A stretch of DNA of 64,000 nucleotides from Agaricus subrufescens (Eukaryota > Basidiomycota > Agaricomycetes > Agaricales > Agaricaceae). The notes beneath the pieces were generated by a model. The model had not been told where the DNA came from. It did no database searches and saw only the letters and a program-made list of their open reading frames with translations. The stretch spans positions 2,353,894-2,417,893 of the forward strand of contig CM057063.1 in NCBI GenBank assembly GCA_029945375.1. Reading direction: 5' to 3'. Of this stretch, positions 21,768 through 31,657 are shown piece by piece. Numbering within the stretch: the first letter of the stretch is position 1; each line of letters opens with the position of its first letter. Both the position numbers and the translations under genes were made by a program.

Positions 21768-23922
21768 ATGATGCACCCCGAGTTGGAGCATGCTTTTAAC
21801 GCAGGGCTGTCCATGGAGGAAGGTACAGTTTCAGGTGGTTCACAATCTACCACCTTGCTTAAACCTCCTCGAATAGTGATTAAACTATTTTCAAGACACC
21901 ATAGCGGTTCGGGGGGACATGCAACAGAATATGAAGCTTCGTTGGCCGTTTTATTCAGACAGCATAGTAAATCTGAATTCTGGGATGATTGGGGCCCTTG
22001 TAAGTACAATGTTCCGTGTATCAATCCAAAATCACCTGCTCACAAACAGCAGTGTTTCGTTATCGGAATCTGTCGGGCTTGTATAATTGGTATGCAGCCC
22101 GCGAACCATACTTGAGTGTTCACAGAAACCTCACGAAGGAGGTCATCTCGTGGCTCTGTGACTCGAAGAGAAAGCACAACGTTTACGTTATCGCGGAATC
22201 ATGGCTGGGACGTTTAGGTGTATATCAATGCTCCAGAGCTGCTGCTTTTATCAAGATATGTTTCGACGCTCAAAGGCTTGCGGGAGTACTTTATCCTTCA
22301 TTTGACGCGGGATCCCACGACATCTATCAGCTGAGTCTTCGACTCGCGGAAAGGTACCCTCCATTTCGCCGCATTCTCGCCCAAATATTAATCGATAATC
22401 CTGGAGTTCTCAACCTTCCGATACGTACTGGCTTAAAAAAACTCATTCTTGAACCATGGAAATTGCTCCAGAAATCCCATCCTCAATATGTCGCTACACC
22501 ACTGGTCTTTTTTATCCGTTGCGATGTTGGAAAACTGCATGAAGAGTTTCTTCGCGGCATCTGCGAGCTTTCCTCATCGCTGCGTTCTTCAGTGGTCCTA
22601 TGGATTATCTCAACCAATCGTGAATTTCAACTTCCTCTACAAGCCACTCTTGATGCGCCGTTTCGTTACATCCGACCACCGATTTCTTATGATGAGGGTC
22701 CTGGAGACACAGCGCTGATTCTTCGTCATGCATTTGAGACCCTTCGCTGTAAGCACAAGTCTATTTTTGGTGAAGACGAGGCGTGGCCTTCAAAGGAACA
22801 AATGTCGCAGTTGATCAGGATTGTTTCAGGGGTCTTCGAGTTTGTCGATGTCATTATCCAATTTGTTGATTGGATGGAATGGGGTGGTCCACGCGTACAT
22901 CTGGAAACATTTTTGGCATATATGGTCGATTCACCTTCCCCTTCAGATGAACGACCATATTGCGCCCTTGATCATTTCTATGTTCGTGCACTTTCGGATA
23001 TTCATCCCGACGTTCTTTCGGCTGTGAACAAGACTTCCGGTCTGTTTTTGTTCAACAAGCACTTCTATTCGTTGCGGAAGAATCCATTTGACCTGGTCTA
23101 TTTGCTTTCTTTGGAGAACGATATACCCACCCGGCCTCATCTTGAGCGCCTGGCGGTAACAAAGGCATACACCGGAGGAAGCGTGAAAAATCCATACGTC
23201 AGAAATCCATACTTTGAACGCTTTCTAGAAGACCGCAGTCGATCAGGCAAATTTTATTTCTCCAGATACGAGTCTGCTCTTTATGGGTGTCAAGCCTGTT
23301 TGCGTATTCTCAGTTACCCCTCAAATTTCGTTATCACGCTGAAGCCCCAGAAAAACAGGGACTTGAGAAGTATTCAACAATACTACATCAAGGAGATCGT
23401 GGATCTCAAACGATTTGCTTTCCTCTGCTTATGCAATATCCTAGATGCTGAGATATGGAGACCGTTACTATCTCGGTTCGATTTTAGTTGCCTGGCAGAT
23501 ATGTGCGACAATATTTCGCTTCGTGATTTCCAACCGCTCCTGAAACGGCTGCATACAGTGAGTGCACTGATTCGCGAGGTGACGTCTGGTTGAAAGACAT
23601 ATTCTAGTTCGACAAAGCCAACTCACCAAATATCGTTCGTGTTGAGCCGGCAAGCCCATTGGATAGCCAACTTGTCGATAAATGTGAAGGAGTCGTGGAA
23701 CCAGTAGTATGAATCCTCCTCCGAATAAGCTTTGTCAATACTGTATTAATACTCTTCCAGGACTTCGTTGAATGGGGAGCAGAAGAGTATCGGCCTTCCT
23801 CGGATCCGAAGTACGTTTTGCTTGGTTATGGGGCTGGAACTGTACTTGCTGTGATGCCGTCTCCAGTCAACGGTGTAGATGGAGTCTGCATATACACATC
23901 TGCTATGCTAGAGTATATGTGA
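21768..23922 (+). CDS. Pseudo-NACHT protein, copy A (NACHT/STAND framework without Walker motifs)
   Basis: Exon 1 (21768-21822) encodes MMHPELEHAF. Exon 2 gives VIKLFSRHHSG...EFWDDWGP. A long exon runs to about 23556, and the last two exons give FDKANSPNIVRVEP and DPKYVLLGYGAGTVLAV...TSAMLEYM, with TGA at 23920-23922. The long exon aligns by eye with the canonical NACHT protein at 27336. Shared pieces are the helix before the P-loop (LTKEVISWLCDSK), the segment before Walker B (LKKLILEPWK), GVFEFVDVIIQFVDW matching GLFIFAETVVRFM, and LEDRSRSGKFYF matching LMDSRRSGEFSI. Where a P-loop GxxGxGKS should be it reads AESWLGRLGVYQ, and Walker B reads PLVFFIRCD. It is therefore probably unable to hydrolyse ATP. 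Two paralogues lie at 47200 and 49755 with the same exon plan. The role is unknown; an immune-type or decoy role is speculation. Confidence 0.7.
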
Positions 23923-24171
23923 CAAATCAATTTCGCCCGAGTGGATTCAATCCATGTAATGGTTTCAATGTTTTACCGTGTCAATGATCTTAAATGTGGA
24001 AGGAAATCTGAGCTCGTTGTACTGCAGTCTGCCCATATGCCTTCCCCGTTTTGGCGAATTCCAGTTCATTGCAGACTATAGGTGGAAGAAATATCGTTCG
24101 AGGAGGGGCACGGACGGTGATCAGATGTTGAACGACTCCCCTCCCACTCAGTCGGTTGGTGGTCTTTAGAA

Positions 24172-24310
24172 AGGATTGAAGCAATATACAACGCCGTATG
24201 TTGCAAGAGAGAGTCTAGATGTGATTCTTGAGCTAATGTATGAGTACGGCAGCTTCAAAGATTTCGATGATCATTTGGACCAGACGCCACAATCATCGAG
24301 TGTATACTAG
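24172..24310 (+). other. Possible orphan 3' exon
   Basis: After an acceptor-like CTTTAG, a 46-codon frame reads KGLKQYTTPYVARESLDVILELMYEYGSFKD... and ends in TAG at 24308-24310. Composition and acidic tail look coding, but I could not link it to an upstream exon. It may be a remnant of another gene or chance. Confidence 0.25.
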
Positions 24311-25015
24311 TAGATTTCAGATAGAATAATGGTTTGTAGATTTTCGGCAGTATCAAGCGCGAGGAATACAGAAGGCAAATGTTGATATAGTAATCAAACA
24401 CAAATAACGGATCCAGGTTATCCAAAAAAAAAAAACTCTAAAACAGCGTTGGGCATCAACTCTAACAATACTTCTTCCCCACAACCACGTACATCCCCAT
24501 TCAGACCGAGTTCAGCCGTAGCCAAGACCGCGCCTCTTGATTGGCCCTAACGGCCGAGTGTATCGGCCACGGGGCGTTCGTGGAGTAATGGTGCTACGGT
24601 GGTAGACAAGTTGAGGCCGCATATTTTAATATAAGTGTGATCATCACGGCATCAGAAACGTCGGTCGCGTTTGTGCCATGCTGTGTTTGTGACACCTCTG
24701 TTGTGTTCCTTTCGCCCCATGGTCCCCACTCTCCACACTGTATGTGTTTCTTATCTAATACCGTCAAGCTCCTATCTCATTTCATTTCAGTCATCCAGTC
24801 GCCGGCCCCAGCTCTCTCTCTTCCAGCAGACCCTCCTCGAAACCGAAGAGGTCTTCTACAAAACATTCCCTGCTGCACGCCTCGCTCTCCCGCAAAACTT
24901 GTACTCCCCCATCTGGCGACTCCCATTCGAAGTTGCCGACTTTGCCGATTACAATTTCCAACCCGACCCCTCCCCAAACTACACACCGTTTGCCCACCAC
25001 CATGTTCTACAGGAT
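24311..25015. other. Intergenic region with an A-tract
   Basis: Contains a run of twelve or so A at about 24424-24436. The open frame over 24671-25015 precedes the kinase start and may be leader sequence or an extra N-terminal exon. No independent gene is supported. Confidence 0.4.
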
Positions 25016-26633
25016 ATGAATAATGACGTTACTCAGACCAGCACCACGATGTTGGACGAACCTTTGGTGGCATCTCAGCCCTTTGAGGAAAAATCCGAGT
25101 CGTCTCAAATGAAGCAGGTACGCCAATGAAGAAATCCATGGGGTCGTCATCTGGAAGACATTATTGTGTATAGTGGCTATCAGACCTCTTGCGGGATCAA
25201 GTTAAGAGGAAAGCACTCCTCAAACTGAGAGGTCTTCATGCTCAGTCGTGGATTGATTGCCTGAACGATGTAAGTGACCAGCACAAATTCGGTTTGGCTC
25301 CTCTATATTAATATAATCAGTTTATTCTAGACCCTGAAATACGGAGGTCGGCAGAGCCATGGCTACTTAAACACACTGTGATCATTTTGCGTAAACTTTG
25401 TGAAGTATCAACACTATATCCCACATGTTATGTCCTAGGTGATATCCATGATATAACTCCCAAATGCGGGGGAGGATTTGGTGATATCTGCCAAGGGTAC
25501 TTTAAGGGGCAGCCCCTTTGTTTGAAGGTCGTACGAATATATCAGGATTCAAACATAACACGGCTCCTGAGAGTAGGTGCCCACCCATTATACTTACGGC
25601 TGTCATCTTACTGACATGTTTTACTAGGCTCATGCAAGGGAAGCGATTCTTTGGGGTCAACTTGACCACCCCAATACTGTTCCATTTTATGGAATCTTCT
25701 ATATGGAGCGAAAGGAGCGCATATGCCTCGTGGCACCCTGGATGAAAAATGGTGATATCGTGGAATATTTACAACGAACTCCCGATGCTCCTCGTAAGCC
25801 ATTGGTTAGTTCTTTTCCCTTGTACCTCGCTGTATCCTCCTCAAACAACCCTTGCCTAGATTGATGATATCGCTAATGGTCTTCACTACCTTCATTCCAA
25901 GAATATTGTTCATGGAGACCTCAAAGGAGTAAGGCTTATAAGCAATGGTTCATATGTGCACTGCTCAGTAACCTTTATAGCGCAATGTCTTAATTGATGA
26001 TCATCAACGAGCTTGTTTAGCGGATTTCGGTTTATCGACTATTCTAACGAATGAAACACTGGGTTTTGCAAGGACTACAACTACTGTTTCTGGTCACACG
26101 ACACGTTGGGCATCTCCCGAACTTTTGGAAGAATATGCACGCCCAACTCGGGAAAGTGATGTGTGGGCCTTCGGCTGTTTATGTTACGAGGTCAGCACCG
26201 ACCGATGCTCCCCGCCCGATACTGCCAGTTCGCTTACTTAACCCACTGGTTTTAGGTCCTGACCGGGTTAGAGCCATTTGCAGGATGTTCGGATATTAGC
26301 GTAATTGCGAAGTTAATGAGAGGTCAACTTCCTGCGCCGTTGGACAATATCAGGTTACACTCAAACGAAAAAATTGATAAGAAGCTACGAAATTTGATAG
26401 GAATGTGCTGGTCGATCAAAATTGAACGCCGTCCGCAATATGCGGAGATTCTGCAACAACTTGAAGTGGAAAATCTTCTCCAACAATCCAAAGGGCATTC
26501 GTTGAAGAATCCCGATCAATTCTGGCTCCGTCCTCCTGAAAATCCTGATATTTTTGGCCGGTTCAGAGATCTCCTAGAGCAACTTTATCATCGTCGGTTT
26601 AATGTCATAATCCCCAAAACAAGATTTAACTGA
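25016..26633 (+). CDS. Protein kinase (tyrosine-kinase-like group, basidiomycete-expanded)
   Basis: About seven short introns. Exon 1 (25016-25117) has MNNDVTQTST; exon 2 starts at 25174 (WLSDLLRDQVKRKALLKLRG); exon 3 follows an acceptor ATAATCAG near 25321 (FILDPEIRR). Kinase motifs in order: glycine loop GGGFGDICQG; lysine in LCLKVVR; HPNTVPFYGIFY; hinge LVAPWMKNGDIVEYL; catalytic loop IVHGDLKGRNVLID; DFGLS; activation-segment end TRWASPELL; SDVWAFGCLCYEVLTG. The catalytic loop has HGD instead of HRD, common in this fungal kinase expansion; the catalytic Asp, Lys and DFG Asp are all kept, so activity is likely. It sits between pseudo-NACHT copy A and the true NACHT gene. Downstream, 26646-26716 could encode an alternative acidic tail (DVMDVEDPL...), but I could not find an in-phase donor. 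The start is uncertain. Confidence 0.8.
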
Positions 26634-27335
26634 CAAAATTTACAGGGGATAGAATGGATGACGTTATGGATGTTGAAGACCCTTTGAGTACACCGGAACA
26701 TTTAGATGATTTTTGAGGATGTGAGTTGGGGTTCTGGCAATAACTGGGTTTCAGGTAATGCGAGCGAGATAAGGGACTGCATCTGCTAGTGCCATCTGAT
26801 GTCGATGGATTTGATGGAGTAGCGAGTTCGATTTGGAGGAAATCTGAGGCCAAGGGTAGATATGGGATCCTATGAATGGATCATGTTGGCGAGGACACGC
26901 GCTAGGCTGGAACCTACCTAAGGCAATTGGATGACACGAGGGGATGATAGGTGTACATTGAAACAGAGTTGACGCTGTAGGTCTGGTGCCCAAGGCTGCG
27001 TCGATTATGTCATGTGTGATTTCGCCGCTGTTATTTAGTAGATGCTTCAACCTCGCTGGAGGCACGAGGCCAACTTGCCATCCCCTTTCTAGGATGTTGC
27101 ACGAACGGCATGCCTGGGCTATCCTCGTAGCCATCCTCTCAACACGAGTTTTCTCCTCCATTACCTCAGGAATTGTTATTGCGCTCTTATTCATGGCGTT
27201 GTTTCAAAGGTCATTTCAGCCGATGCCTGTGGTCAGTACGCTCTACGAATCAATCCCCGAAGACCCCACTTTACCTTCACCCCATACCCAAAGTGCGTTT
27301 CTACTTAGACTTGCGTGACGACGCTGTCAGAGCTC
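26634..27335. other. Intergenic region
   Basis: Upstream region of the NACHT gene. A 147-residue frame on the minus strand (26751-27194) and a 110-residue one on the plus strand overlap each other; neither shows recognisable motifs. Confidence 0.4.
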
Positions 27336-29135
27336 ATGGTCACCTTAGCCACTTCTACTTCAGGCAGCCTCTTCTCCGGTGCACACAACTTCTCTATTAA
27401 CAATTCCACCATGACAGAAATCAGTGGGGAAGGCAAAGCACCCCGAAGTAAGGAACACTGTCGTATTTGTGAGGGCTAAACTAATTCGTCCCATCCTTCC
27501 GCAGTCATGGAATTACTTCTAAAGCATATCATTATCGGTGCAGCCCATGACGATTCTACACGCAACTACCCTCCTAGATGTCACCCAGGCACCCGCGTCA
27601 AAATCCTCCAACGGCTCACTAGTTGGTGCTACAATATCAACCGTGTCAAGTGTCTCCTTTGGCTTTGTGGACCTGCTGGGGTGGGGAAATCTGCGATCAT
27701 CCAATCCTTCGCGGAATCTGTTGGGAAACTTGTAGCCTCTGTATTTATCTCACGGCCGAACAAACGCAATGACCCGAATCGCATTTTCACCACTATTGCG
27801 TATCAGCTCGCTGTCAATATCAATTCTTATCGCACCTATATCGTTGACCGAATCGCTACCGACCCTTGCATTCTCAACAAAAACATGCACGTTCAATTTC
27901 AAACCTTCATTGTCGAGCCATTTGTAGAGGCGAGGATTAGCACAGGTGGAAAACCCGTGGCAATATTATTAGATGGACTTGACGAGGTCGAAGGAGTAGA
28001 CACTCAGCGGGATATCATTCGACTTATCAGCAAGTTTACTCAACAACATCCGGACTCATCTCTTACCTGGATCATTTCGAGTCGCCCAGAGAGTCATATC
28101 AAAAGCACGTTTAACGAAACAACGATACAAGATCAAATCGAGTTGGAATTCATCCCTATTGATTCCACAGAGGCCTGCGCAGACGTTGAGCGCTTCTTTC
28201 GGGACAGCTTCCTTAGTATACGGCACGAGTTCCCTGACACTACGCTCACAAACTGGCCTGAGGAAACCGCACTCGCCAAACTCGCAGTCGCTGCATCTGG
28301 TCTTTTCATCTTCGCCGAAACAGTAGTGCGCTTCATGAGAGACCCAGATTACGCGAATCCTATCTCCCGGCTTCAACTTGTCCTATCCGTTATTGACAGG
28401 TGCAGAAACGTTTCCATTCAGGAGCAGCCCTTTATTTTTTATCTCCCGGCTTCAACTTGTCCTATCCGTTATTGACAGGTGCAGAAACGTTTCCATTCAG
28501 GAGCAGCCCTTTATTTTTCTAGATAATTTGTACACAGAAATCATGTCGAACATCCCCTCGGGTTTGTTACCAACAGCGAAGCTCTTGATGAGGTTGGCTT
28601 TGGCCTTCCGCAACGATACTTTTCTTGGACTTTCCTCAAAGTCAAAATCTCGGACTCTGAGGGGCATGAAACTGATCCTTCAGCTAGATCGATTTACGGT
28701 CTATGCTGCTCTCTCGAAGTTCTACTCGACACTCGGAATACCGTCATGGCAAGAAGCGCACCAAAACACTTTGACATTTTTACATGCGTCTTTCGCTGAT
28801 TATCTAATGGATTCGCGAAGATCTGGAGAGTTTTCCATTGACATTGAGGGTGTTGAGGAAGAAGTTCTATTGTTCTATCTCAACTTGTGGCATGTGCAAT
28901 TTGGGGAGACTCAAGGTACGTGTGAGCTGGTCATTGTTATATATTAAAATACTTATGTTCGTCTTCAGTTCCCAATGTCAGTTTGGTTGATGAACGTGAC
29001 GATGATAGAAAGATCGAGGCAGAGTATGTCGAAGAATTCAACACGGGCATCTTTGAGGATATGGCTGGAGCATCAGGAAAACCGAAGATGGCGAAAAATG
29101 TCTCGCGTAAGCTATATTGTGCACTAATAGTCTAA
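27336..29135 (+). CDS. NACHT-domain STAND NTPase (NLR-like), with a 79-bp internal tandem duplication
   Basis: The start ATG at 27336 leads into GSLFSGAHNFSINNSTMTEIS, a signature directly upstream of NACHT domains in many Agaricomycete proteins. Exon 1 ends at 27447 and exon 2 begins at 27505 (IMELLLKHI). NACHT features: CHPGTRVKIL; Walker A LCGPAGVGKSAI; Walker B AILLDGLDEVEG; sensor-like WIISSRPESH. After the NACHT comes a winged-helix-like part (FLDNLYTEIMSNIPSG) and FLHASFADYLMD. A perfect 79-bp direct duplication (28361-28439 and 28440-28518) shifts the frame: the first frame stops at 28475 and the correct frame resumes after it. Removing one repeat, by a 79-nt intron at 28400-28478 or otherwise, restores a full protein. 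A later intron at 28916-28968 leads to an acidic tail and a stop at 29133-29135. No C-terminal repeat domain (WD40, ankyrin, TPR) is present, so it is a short NLR-like protein. Confidence 0.8.
28361..28518 (+). repeat. Perfect 79-bp tandem duplication inside the NACHT exon
   Basis: Unit 1 is 28361-28439 and unit 2 is 28440-28518, identical at every base. Each unit contains GACAG|GTGCAG, so AG at 28398-28399 and 28477-28478 is followed by GT. Confidence 0.95.
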
Positions 29136-29465
29136 TTTGGTCAGTTTAGCCAAAGTAGGCTATTTTTACACTACAGGTCTTGGTCTCAAGGGACATGGTC
29201 GTTAAATAGATGTAAATTATTCATAATTTTTGACAGTTACGTGTCACTGGAATGAATAAACTTGTTTAAGTTACCGCACTCGCAGTCCAATATTATTCAG
29301 AATTATCAGTATCTTTGACATCGTTTATCTTGGGTGTGCATTAAATTCATTAACAATATCAACTTTGTCTTTGTTGAGACAGCTAATTCTCGCAAACATT
29401 AAAGCATCAATTGCTATTATTCGGACATCACAGGGCAAGCTACTAAGTAGATAGAAATTGACATA
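29136..29465. other. Convergent intergenic region, AT-rich
   Basis: Lies between the stop of the NACHT gene (+) and the stop of the DUF6532 gene (-). It holds no coding signal and probably carries both polyadenylation regions. Confidence 0.4.
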
Positions 29466-31305
29466 TCACAATTCCTGGGATACATCGGGATCAACGAGAG
29501 TACTATTATTGCTAGAATCAGCAGAAGAAGCTGCTTCGGTATCTGTAGGAATATCCTGCATGTTATCGAGATCGACGACCCGACTAATTCCTGCCATTAT
29601 TCCTAAGCCAGCAGTTGGGTTGTTGCTAACATACAATTAGATAACAGGGCTAATGGTTTATTAAATCACGTACCAGCATTGATTATAAATACGATGCATC
29701 ATGACATGATACTTACTCGGGGCCTTTTCCTTGATACTGATCAGCCAGTTCTTATGGCCATTGAATATGTCTTCCGTGAGATCGACAACAAAATCAGACG
29801 GAGTGTGGATCCCACTACTCCAGTCAATGATAGAGAAATGAACCTGCTTGAAAGTCAGTGGTTTTCGGTAAACACCTTTATAAAACTTACTGCAGTTGCT
29901 ACGAGGGCCAACACAGAAGCCGGGATTTCTCTTTGATCCGGGTAGCGAGAATAAGTAGACGTAAATATATCTGGATGTTGGTCTGCAAGGGTGGAGCGAC
30001 GGCCACCATCCCTGAATAAGAATTTCGTGAGGGTCTGAATTATGGAAGGGTGTTCGTAAGGCCGGCTCTTGATCGGATTACCATTCTAGTATGATATTAA
30101 CTATGTGTCACAATTATCATGTAAGACATTCCATACCTCCTGAGGAAAGATGTAAGCCGAGTCACGAAGAAGTGCACTGGCTAAGCTTTTGACAGTATGG
30201 ATGCTCGCTAATGGGTTTCCAAGCCCATAGCTGACCCCAACAAGGGGTGCAGCGATCACCTTGACCCTGCTACGGCGTAAGGCTAAACGATGATTGACCT
30301 GTCAAACAATTCAGACTTTATTTGGAAACGTAAAATTTATGTTTACATACCATACGCACAGCATACATGGTGAACCTGCGATCCTGCTTAAGGCGGGCAA
30401 TTATGTGGTCATAAGAGGCATTGCGTGCAACCTCAGTGAGTATCAAAGTGAGAAGGGTGAATTCACTGTCATTAACGATGAAAAACCCTTGTTTCAGACA
30501 CATGTGTGTTGCCTGTATTTCGCCTTGAACAAGAATGTGCTGCATTGGTGCAGGCTGGGCCTTAGAGCTGATAAGACGCGCGCCCGGTTTCGGTAGCACG
30601 TAGTGGGCTTCGATGGGCCAATTCGCATTAACCGCAGCCTGGCAGCTAATAAGCATGTAATGCTAATGCTTTATAAAGTACTCACATTTTGCGCATCAAT
30701 CAAATTCTTCTCATCTTCAGGTCCCTCGTCTTTGGGCCAATGCGGGACCTATGTTGGTCAATTAAATGCTCAAAGTAAATTGATGTAGTATTACCTCGGA
30801 ACGATATTGATCCTCCTGCTTCGTGCCCCTATTGGAAGTTGAGGCTTCGCGAGGGGTCGGATGTACTTGAACAGTTTCTGACCTGAACTGTGAAGCGGCT
30901 TCATTGGGAGCGAAGGAATCAAGACCATCATTGTCGTCGTCGTCGTCATGGAAAGCACCCTCATCAGCTTCATCAGACTCATTACCATTACCATTGCCTT
31001 GAACTGACTTCTCATCTCCGGATGAGTCAGACAGTTCAAAGAGAGGTGGGGCAGCCGGGGCAGCCTTCTGGCGCACTGCGGGAGTTTTCTTCTCCTGAAC
31101 ATCTTTAGAAAAAATTGAATGCGTATCAGCAATACACGACCAAGTATGACAAGTAAGACATACTCCTTTGTGCTTGGCGGTTGTCCTCGGGTGAGCGCAA
31201 CCGTTTCCTTGCACGAGCATTCGGATCCAAGTCTCGTTCTCGTTTCCGAGCTCGAGTGGACGCACGACGCAAGTTAGCAGCTTGAGTAGATGTGGTAGGT
31301 GGCAT
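29466..31305 (-). CDS. DUF6532-type protein with a basic/acidic N-terminal region
   Basis: The ATG at 31305 gives MPPTTSTQAANLRRAST, then ARKRERDLDPNARARKRLR (nuclear-localisation-like). After an intron (GTATGT...TTCTAAAG) come DVQEKKTPAV, a very acidic stretch (HDDDDDNDG) and RSE. Further exons read VPHWPKDEGPEDEKNLIDA, AAVNANWPIEAHYVLP, then LASIHTVKSLASALLRDSAYIFPQE, RPYEHPSIIQTLTKFLFRDG, REIPASVLALVATAVHFSIIDW and NGHKNWLISIKEKAPSKYHVMMHRIYNQC. The PY.HP.II..L..FLF.. / R.EIP...LALVATA segments are typical of the Agaricomycete DUF6532 domain, whose function is unknown. The last exon ends DPDVSQEL with TGA at 29466-29468. It is divergent from the Plavaka transposase gene, only about 350 bp away. 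Confidence 0.75.
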
Positions 31306-31657
31306 GGTACTAACAAGAAGGAAAGGAAGAGCCACGCACTGACATAAAATTTTGCACCGGTCTTATAAATGGTTAAGAAGTCGACAATTCTGTGCACATC
31401 CATTTAATGCCGATATAATGTGACATTGAAATGCAGACAAGCTCCTTTGGGTTGACAGTGGTAGGTATAATGTAGTAAATGCCATAACTGCATTATAGAG
31501 ACCTGGTATGCTGCTTTCTCGATTCGTCATCCTGTAAAAGTCACAAATCCGTAAGAGAGGCCTGGTATGTTGCTTTCTTAATTTGCGTCAGCGTGACCCC
31601 AATGCACAGCTTGTTCCACTCACCAGTCATACGTTTAAGCTACAACGCGCTTCAACA
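31306..31657. promoter_or_regulatory. Divergent intergenic region between DUF6532 and Plavaka genes
   Basis: About 350 bp separate two opposite start codons. The CCTGGTATGYTGCTTTCT element occurs twice as a short direct repeat (about 31502 and 31561). No clear TATA box was identified. Confidence 0.4.

Noticed and set aside
26751..27194. A 147-residue minus-strand frame before the NACHT gene
   Set aside because: No motif, no splice partner, and an equally long frame lies on the opposite strand.
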